Positions 59,357 through 64,000 of a stretch of 64,000 nucleotides of DNA are shown here, in pieces. The notes under the pieces were generated by a model. It did not search any database and had not been told where the DNA came from. It was given only the letters and a program-made list of their open reading frames with translations. Positions within the stretch are counted from its first letter, which is position 1; each line of letters starts with the position of its first letter. The DNA is taken from assembly GCA_963794685.1 (NCBI GenBank), contig CAWCFK010000005.1, forward strand, positions 558,001 to 622,000, written 5' to 3'. The position numbers were made by a program, and so were the translations under genes. This DNA is from CAVTWH01 sp963794685 (lineage in GTDB: Bacteria > Actinomycetota > Actinomycetes > Mycobacteriales > Micromonosporaceae).

Positions 59357-60781
59357 TCAGTCCTTGCCCGACTCGATCGCGGCGCGGTCGAGGGCGTCGG
59401 GGGCCACCGGCACCGGCTCGACGCCGTCGCCGCCGGAGCTGATGGCCTCGGCGCCGCCGAAGGACAGCCGGCCGATCAGTCCGCTCTCGGTGGCCAGCTG
59501 GCTGCCGGCGGTGTAGAGCTCCAGCTTGCTGCGCGAGTCGGCGATGTCCAGGTTGCGCATGGTCAGCTGACCGATCCGGTCGTCCGGGCTGAACGCCGGG
59601 TAGTGGCTGCGCTCCATGGACAGCTTCTCCGGGTGGTAGCTCAACTCCGGGCCGCGGGTGTCGAGGATGGAGTAGTCCTGGCCGCGGCGCAGCCGCAGCG
59701 TCACGCTGCCGGTGATCGGGTAGCCGACCCAACGGTCCAGGCTCTCCCGGATCATCAGGGCCTGCGGGTCGAACCAGCGGCCCTCGTAGAGCAGCCGGCC
59801 GAGTCGGCGACCCTGCGAGTGGTACATCTCGACGGTGTCCTCGTTGTGGATGGCGTTCACCAGCCGCTCGTAGGCCACGTGCAGCAGCGCCATGCCCGGC
59901 GCCTCGTAGATGCCCCGGCTCTTGGCCTCGATGATGCGGTTCTCGATCTGGTCCGACATGCCCAGCCCGTGCCGGCCGCCGATCAGGTTGGCCTCCCGGA
60001 GCAACTCGACGGCGTCGGGGAACTCGCGGCCGTTGATACGCACCGGCCGGCCGTGGGCGAACTCCACGGTGACGTCCTCGGCCGGGATCTGCACCGCGGC
60101 GTCCCAGAACGCCACGCCCATGATCGGCGAGACGACCTCGACCGAGGTGTCCAGGTGTTCGAGGGTCTTCGCCTCGTGCGTGGCGCCCCAGATGTTGGCG
60201 TCGGTGGAGTAGGCCTTCTCCGCCGAGTCGCGGTAGGGCAGGTCGCGCTGGACCAGCCAGGCCGACATCTCGTGGCGGCCGCCGAGTTCGGCGACGAACG
60301 CCCCGTCCAGCCACGGCTTGTAGATGCGCAGGCGCGGGTTGGCGAGCAGGCCGTAGCGGTAGAAACGCTCGATGTCGTTGCCCTTGAAGGTGGACCCGTC
60401 GCCCCAGATGGAGATGTCGTCGGACTGCATCGCCTGCACCAGCAGGGTGCCGACCACGGCCCGGCCCAGCGGCGTGGTGTTGAAGTAGGCCAGGCCGCCG
60501 GAGCGGATGTGGAAGGCTCCGCAGGCCAGCGCGGCCAGCCCCTCCTCCACCAGGGCCGCCTTGCAGTCGACCAGCCGTGCCTGCTCGGCGCCGTAGCTGA
60601 GCGCACGGTTGGGTACGGCGGCGAGGTCCGGCTCGTCGTATTGACCGACGTCCGCGGTGTAGGCGAATGGGACGGCGCCGTGCTCGCGCATCCAGGCGAC
60701 CGCGACGGAGGTATCAAGGCCCCCGGAGAACGCGATGCCGATTCGTTCCCCGACGGGTAGTTTGCGGAGGACCTTTGACAT
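59357..60781 (-). CDS. argG: Argininosuccinate synthase, long type
   Basis: 474 residues from ATG 60781. N-terminal PP-loop ATP motif GIAFSGGLDTSVAVAWM; FAYTADVGQYDEPD; citrulline/aspartate-site YFNTTPLGRAVVG, IWGDGSTFKGNDIERFYRYG and KPWLDGAFVAELGGR. The type differs from the usual ~400-residue ArgG and matches the longer form known from some bacteria and E. coli. Makes argininosuccinate from citrulline, aspartate and ATP. Other arg genes are absent here. The start seems leaderless (see 60789). Confidence 0.93.
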   Translation of the reverse strand: MSKVLRKLPVGERIGIAFSGGLDTSVAVAWMREHGAVPFAYTADVGQYDEPDLAAVPNRALSYGAEQARLVDCKAALVEEGLAALACGAFHIRSGGLAYFNTTPLGRAVVGTLLVQAMQSDDISIWGDGSTFKGNDIERFYRYGLLANPRLRIYKPWLDGAFVAELGGRHEMSAWLVQRDLPYRDSAEKAYSTDANIWGATHEAKTLEHLDTSVEVVSPIMGVAFWDAAVQIPAEDVTVEFAHGRPVRINGREFPDAVELLREANLIGGRHGLGMSDQIENRIIEAKSRGIYEAPGMALLHVAYERLVNAIHNEDTVEMYHSQGRRLGRLLYEGRWFDPQALMIRESLDRWVGYPITGSVTLRLRRGQDYSILDTRGPELSYHPEKLSMERSHYPAFSPDDRIGQLTMRNLDIADSRSKLELYTAGSQLATESGLIGRLSFGGAEAISSGGDGVEPVPVAPDALDRAAIESGKD

Positions 60782-60788
60782 GCCGCCC

Positions 60789-60794
60789 AGTCTA
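60789..60794 (-). promoter_or_regulatory. -10 element of leaderless argG
   Basis: TAGACT on the minus strand ends 7 bases before the argG ATG and there is no Shine-Dalgarno. This geometry is typical for leaderless transcripts in actinobacteria. A -35 box is not obvious. A GGGGATTTCCCC palindrome lies about 10 bases further upstream. Confidence 0.45.
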
Positions 60795-60904
60795 GGTGAC
60801 CGGGGATTTCCCCAGCGTCGGGGCCGACCGGGGCGAACTGGCCGGCACTGCGCGACGGCCGGCCACGGAGACGGGCCGCACGCCACGCCGCCGCCCGCCG
60901 GCGG

Positions 60905-61318
60905 CTATCCGGTCGCCGGTGCCAGTTCGCTCAACAGCGCCGTGACCCGGTCCCGGATCTCGTCGCGGACCGCGCGGACGACCTCGATCGGCTGCCCGGC
61001 CGGGTCGGTGAGCTGCCAGTCCTGGTAGCGGATTCCAGGGAAGTAGGGGCAGGCGTCCCCACAGCCCATCGTCACCACCACGTCGCTGCCCTCGGCCAGC
61101 TCCGCGTCGAGCTTGCGGGGTACGGCGGCGGTGATGTCGATGCCGACCTCGGCCATCGCCCGTACCGCGACCGGGTTGATCTTCTCGGCGGGTTCCGAGC
61201 CGGCGGACCGGACCTCGACGCGGTCACCGCCGAGCTGCCGCAGCCACCCGGCGGCCATCTGGGAACGGCCGGCGTTGTGCACGCATACGAACAGCACGGT
61301 GGGCCTGGCACTGGTCAT
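60905..61318 (-). CDS. arsC: Arsenate reductase, LMW-phosphatase type
   Basis: 137 residues from ATG 61318. P-loop VCVHNAGRSQMAAG (C-x5-R-S) is the catalytic site; GSEPAEKINPVAVRAMAEVG and VVTMGCGDACPYFPG hold the further Cys and the acid of the ArsC/Wzb superfamily. It reduces arsenate to arsenite with a thiol cofactor such as mycothiol or thioredoxin. ATGA overlap with the aquaporin gene makes an arsR-aqp-arsC order on the minus strand. Confidence 0.92.
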   Translation of the reverse strand: MTSARPTVLFVCVHNAGRSQMAAGWLRQLGGDRVEVRSAGSEPAEKINPVAVRAMAEVGIDITAAVPRKLDAELAEGSDVVVTMGCGDACPYFPGIRYQDWQLTDPAGQPIEVVRAVRDEIRDRVTALLSELAPATG

Positions 61319-62157
61319 CGTCCGCTCCGCAGGGTTGTGGTGGATTCGTCGGTCACGTACTCCGGCCCGCCACGGCCGGTTCCGGGTTGGGCACGTCCGC
61401 TTTCCGGCGCGGTGGCCCGGTGCGGAACCACGGCGTCGGCCGCGGTCGCGCCGGCCCGCGGATAGAGCAGCACCAGCAGGGCCAGCCCCACTGCCGCACC
61501 GATCCCCTGCGCCGCCACGAACGCCGGTACCGAGGCGGGGGCGATGCCGGCGAAGGTGTCGGTGAAGGCTCGTCCGACGGTGACGGCGGGATTGGCGAAC
61601 GAGGTGGAGGAGGTGAACCAGTAGGCCGCGCCGATGTAGGCGCCGACGGCGGCCGGCGCGACGGTGGCCCGGCCGGACCGGGCCACCGCGAAGATCAGCA
61701 GGACGAGCCCGGCAGTGGCGACGACTTCGCCGAGCCACAGGTGCGCGGCGGCCCGGTCCCGGCCGGAGAAGTGCACCGCAGCCAGGCCGAACATGAGGTT
61801 GGCCAGCACACAGCCACAGATCGCCCCGGCGACCTGCGCCACCAGGTAGCCGGCCAGTTCGGGGCCGGTCAGCCCGGTGCGGGTACGGCGGCCCAGCAGC
61901 CAGTCGACCGCCGACACCACCGGATTGAAGTGCGCCCCGGAGACCGGGCCGAACATCAGGATGAGGGCGCCCAGGGCCAGGGCGGTGGCCACCGAGTTCT
62001 CCAGCAACTGCAGGCCGGCATCGGTGGGCGACAGCGTGGTGGCCATGATGCCGGAGCCGACCACGGCGGTGACCAGCAGCGCGGTACCGAGAAACTCGGC
62101 AGCCAGGCGGGCGGCCGGCCGGCGGTCGCCCGGCGGGTCCGCGGGGGCTTCAGTCAT
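61315..62157 (-). CDS. MIP/aquaporin channel, arsenite efflux role
   Basis: 280 residues with six membrane helices plus the two half-helices marked HFNPVVSA (NPV) and FANPAVTVG (NPA). The first motif has Val in place of Ala. Placed between arsR and arsC, it matches AqpS-like channels that release arsenite down its gradient after ArsC acts. The Ala/Pro/Arg-rich C-terminal tail is cytosolic. It takes the place of ArsB/Acr3, which is not seen in the window. Confidence 0.88.
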   Translation of the reverse strand: MTEAPADPPGDRRPAARLAAEFLGTALLVTAVVGSGIMATTLSPTDAGLQLLENSVATALALGALILMFGPVSGAHFNPVVSAVDWLLGRRTRTGLTGPELAGYLVAQVAGAICGCVLANLMFGLAAVHFSGRDRAAAHLWLGEVVATAGLVLLIFAVARSGRATVAPAAVGAYIGAAYWFTSSTSFANPAVTVGRAFTDTFAGIAPASVPAFVAAQGIGAAVGLALLVLLYPRAGATAADAVVPHRATAPESGRAQPGTGRGGPEYVTDESTTTLRSGR

Positions 62158-62211
62158 CGGTTACTCCGGAAAGGGTTGCGCGGCGGTCGGTGCGGGCGGC
62201 GAGGTGGCCGG

Positions 62212-62592
62212 TTATCCGACGCTGGCCGGTTGGTGGACGCCGAGCAGGGCGCCGAGCTGCGCGAGGAAGTCCGGCCGGGCGCGGTAGTAAACCCAGGTGC
62301 CGCGCCGTTCGCCGTCGACCAGGCCGGCTTCGCGCAGGATCTTCAGGTGGTGGGAGATCGTCGGGCCGGACAGGTCGAACGGCTCGGTGAGATCGCAGAC
62401 ACAGATCTCGCCCTGCGCGGCCGAGGCGATCATCGACATCAACTGCAGTCGTACCGGGTCGCCCAGCGCCTTGAAGGCCGGGGCCAGCAGTCCCGCGGTC
62501 TCCGCCGGGATGCGCTTGACGCCGATCGGGGCACAGCAGGCCGCCGACGTGGTCAGGTCGGTGAGTTCCAGGGTCACCCGCTGCTTAGACAT
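62212..62592 (-). CDS. arsR: ArsR-family arsenite-responsive repressor
   Basis: 126 residues. Winged helix with EICVCDLTEPFDLSGPTISH, where C-V-C-D-L is the classical As(III)-binding motif of the alpha-3 helix, and HHLKILREAGLVDGERRG. An extra N-terminal Cys pair (AACCAP) may add metal ligands. First gene of the minus-strand ars set. Two operator copies lie directly upstream. Confidence 0.93.
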   Translation of the reverse strand: MSKQRVTLELTDLTTSAACCAPIGVKRIPAETAGLLAPAFKALGDPVRLQLMSMIASAAQGEICVCDLTEPFDLSGPTISHHLKILREAGLVDGERRGTWVYYRARPDFLAQLGALLGVHQPASVG

Positions 62593-62601
62593 ATCTCTAG
62601 C

Positions 62602-62650
62602 TTGACAGATCTCAAAACAGCGTGCAAGGCTCTGTTTTGACAGACATCAA
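62602..62650. promoter_or_regulatory. Paired ArsR operators in the divergent ars promoter
   Basis: TTGACAGATCTCAA (62602-62615) and TTGACAGACATCAA (62637-62650) share 12 of 14 bases, 35 bases apart. Between and overlapping them, CAAAACAG (62613-62620) and CTGTTTTG (62632-62639) form an 8-bp dyad. TTGACA can also serve as -35. The layout fits joint repression of both directions. Confidence 0.7.
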
Positions 62651-62723
62651 GACAGCCGGTACGCGACCGGCGCGGGCCAGGCCGGCCGCGTCGACGGATG
62701 TCACCGAACGAAGGGTGCACACG

Positions 62724-62942
62724 ATGGAGAACAAGCAGTCCGCCGGCGAGCCGACGGTGACGCCAGCCGTAGCCGACGGCTCCGGTTGCTGCGGGGACCG
62801 CAGCGGGACAGGCCCGACAGCGAGCGTGGCGCAGACAAAACCGTGCTGCGGGACACCGGAGCAGGCGGCGGCGTCACAGTCGTGCTGCGGTACAGCGGCG
62901 CGGACCGATGCCGTCGCCAGCGGCGCCGGGTGCTGCGGGTAG
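62724..62942 (+). CDS. Small CCG-repeat cysteine-rich peptide of the ars locus
   Basis: 72 residues from ATG 62724 (MENKQSAGEPTV). Four Cys-Cys-Gly motifs (GSGCCGD, KPCCGTP, QSCCGTA, GAGCCG) at even spacing; eight Cys, no His or Trp, and an otherwise flexible Ala/Gly/Ser/Thr sequence. No signal peptide. It is under the paired ArsR operators. It may buffer As(III) like a metallothionein or pass it to the channel or ArsR. I know no named family. Confidence 0.7.
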   Translation: MENKQSAGEPTVTPAVADGSGCCGDRSGTGPTASVAQTKPCCGTPEQAAASQSCCGTAARTDAVASGAGCCG

Positions 62943-63002
62943 GCCACCCGGGGATCAGGTACGCTCAGATCGTCTATCGGCGATGAACGATGATGGTGGG
63001 CG

Positions 63003-63344
63003 ATGACAGACATCCGGACAACCCTGCTCGACCGGACAGCGGCTGTGGAGTATGCCTCCTGGTTCCGGGCGCTGGCCGACCCGAGCCGGGTGCAGATCGT
63101 GGAGTACCTGGCCCGGCAGGGTCGGCCGCTGACCGTCGGCGAGATCGTCACGGCGGCCGGGCTGGCCCAGTCGACCGTCTCACAGCACCTGAAGGTCCTC
63201 GCCGAGGTACGGTTCGTGCTCGTCGACGCGGTGGGCAACGCCCGCCAGTACCGGATCAACCAGGCGTGCGTCTCCTGTTTCCCGTCGGCCGCCGACGTGG
63301 TGATGGGCCGGCCGGCGCCGAGCGCGGCGGGAGGCTGCCGGTGA
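63003..63344 (+). CDS. Second ArsR/SmtB-family regulator
   Basis: 113 residues from ATG 63003. HTH: LADPSRVQIVEYLARQGRPL, then AGLAQSTVSQHLKVLAEVRF. It lacks the C-V-C-D motif in alpha-3 but carries a C-terminal pair, ACVSCFPSA, plus a last GGC. The metal site is thus different from the first ArsR, as in C-terminal-site ArsR types. A GTGA overlap couples it to the acetyltransferase. Confidence 0.85.
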   Translation: MTDIRTTLLDRTAAVEYASWFRALADPSRVQIVEYLARQGRPLTVGEIVTAAGLAQSTVSQHLKVLAEVRFVLVDAVGNARQYRINQACVSCFPSAADVVMGRPAPSAAGGCR

Positions 63345-63833
63345 GCGTCACCATCCGCCCGATGACGCCGGCCGACGGCGACCGGGTGCTCGCGATCTAC
63401 CAGGCCGGCCTGGACGCCGGAGACGCCAGCTTCGAGACCACAGCCCCCGACTGGGCCAGCTTCGACGCCGGGAAACTGCCCGAGCACCGGTTCGTCGCCG
63501 TCGACGACGGCGGCGTGGTCGGCTGGGTGGCCGTCTCCCGCCTGTCCACCCGGGCGGTCTACGCCGGCGTGGTCGAGCACTCGGTCTACATCGACCCGGC
63601 CGCGCGCGGGCGTGGCATCGGCCACCGCACTGATGCGGGCGCTGATCGCCGCCACCGAGCAGGCCGGCATCTGGACCATCCAGGCCGGCATCTTCCCGGA
63701 GAACACCGCAAGCCTGGCACTGCACCAACGGCTGGGGTTCCGCACCATCGGCATCCGCGAACGGCCCGGCCGCCACCACGGCCGGTGGCGCGACGTCGTA
63801 CTGATGGAACGGCGCAGTCCGGTCGTCACGTAA
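63341..63833 (+). pseudogene. ArsN/PAT-like N-acetyltransferase with single-base frameshift
   Basis: From GTG 63341 the frame gives TIRPMTPADGDRVLAIYQAG, DASFETTAPDW and YIDPAARGRGIG, the acetyl-CoA loop of PAT-like GNATs. Directly after it (63620-63624, an extra C) homology continues in another frame with LMRALIAATEQAGIWTIQAG and NTASLALHQRLGFRTIG to TAA 63833. Corrected length is ~163 residues. In ars operons this family includes ArsN1, which acetylates arsinothricin. Real mutation or base-call error cannot be told apart. Confidence 0.75.
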
Positions 63834-63907
63834 ATCCCCGGGCACGGCGCTCCCGCGCCTGACTCCACCGCCTTGTTTCGACAATTTTCTAGACATGGAG
63901 CAGTCCG

Positions 63908-64000
63908 ATGGACACCCTGGACAGCCTGCCCGTCGCCGTCATCGGCGCCGGACCGGTGGGCCTGGCCGCCGCCGCCCACCTCGCCGAGCGCCACCAACCT
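63908..64000 (+). CDS. FAD-dependent oxidoreductase (ArsO-like), N-terminus only
   Basis: 31 residues are visible before the window ends: MDTLDSLPVAVIGAGPVGLA and the following helix, an FAD-binding Rossmann G-x-G-x-x-G. GGAG lies 10 bases before the ATG. Upstream 63874-63895 is AT-rich and may be an operator or promoter. Flavoproteins of this kind often close actinobacterial ars loci next to aquaporin and arsC, so ArsO-like is a contextual guess. Confidence 0.6.
   Translation, partial: MDTLDSLPVAVIGAGPVGLAAAAHLAERHQP

Overview
The window is high-GC actinobacterial DNA. Mycothiol-dependent formaldehyde dehydrogenase, secreted multidomain glycosidases with ricin-type lectin tails, CBM2-linked esterases and frequent GTG/TTG starts with 4-bp ATGA/GTGA overlaps point to a filamentous soil actinomycete, most likely Micromonosporaceae (family-level placement is inference). 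No rRNA, tRNA, CRISPR array, transposase or integrase was seen.

Layout. 1-7.6 kb: a left-truncated MBL-fold hydrolase, a redoxin, a MOSC/FAD-reductase/ferredoxin fusion, a decayed CBM2 fragment, two tandem P-loop nucleotide-kinase-like proteins and two regulators (HTH and MarR). 7.7-15.8 kb: a compact minus-strand operon (HAD phosphatase, AMP-dependent ligase, SDR reductase, acyl carrier protein, AvrD-like protein, type II thioesterase) with chained stop/start overlaps, flanked by a lactonase-like MBL enzyme, a DHA2 exporter and an HxlR regulator. This looks like a self-contained pathway for a small acyl-derived signal or lactone. 15.8-32.8 kb: a broken LPxTG-type surface protein, a CBM2-CE2 esterase, MscR, a flotillin/NfeD pair, a GH30 glycosidase and a run of housekeeping or accessory genes with TetR, PadR and Clp_N-like members. 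32.9-40.9 kb: an actinobacterial counterpart of the Firmicutes Csc/WxL cell-surface clusters. It has a small LPITG proline-rich protein, a DUF916-type membrane protein and a small WxL-like protein on the minus strand, and divergently two tandem, nearly identical ~850-residue secreted proteins that end in the same WxL-like module. 41.3-53.1 kb: a GH59 enzyme, an Hsp70-like/beta-propeller transmembrane fusion, a Tat-exported molybdo-enzyme and a GH27 alpha-galactosidase. 53.2-60.8 kb: a fused asymmetric ABC exporter, a GntR regulator, a GT4 glycosyltransferase and argG. 60.9-64 kb: a divergent arsenic-resistance locus (arsC, aquaporin, arsR / CCG-motif peptide, second arsR, an ArsN-like acetyltransferase, and the start of a flavoprotein cut by the window edge).

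How the parts may work together. Three secreted glycosidases (GH30, GH59, GH27) share near-interchangeable C-terminal lectin modules and may act together on galactose- and glucose-bearing glycans. The WxL-like cluster would build a wall-associated complex next to them. Several otherwise normal genes (thioesterase, AEC transporter, GNAT) carry single-base frameshifts. The AEC gene has two that compensate, so sequence error is a serious alternative to gene decay there.
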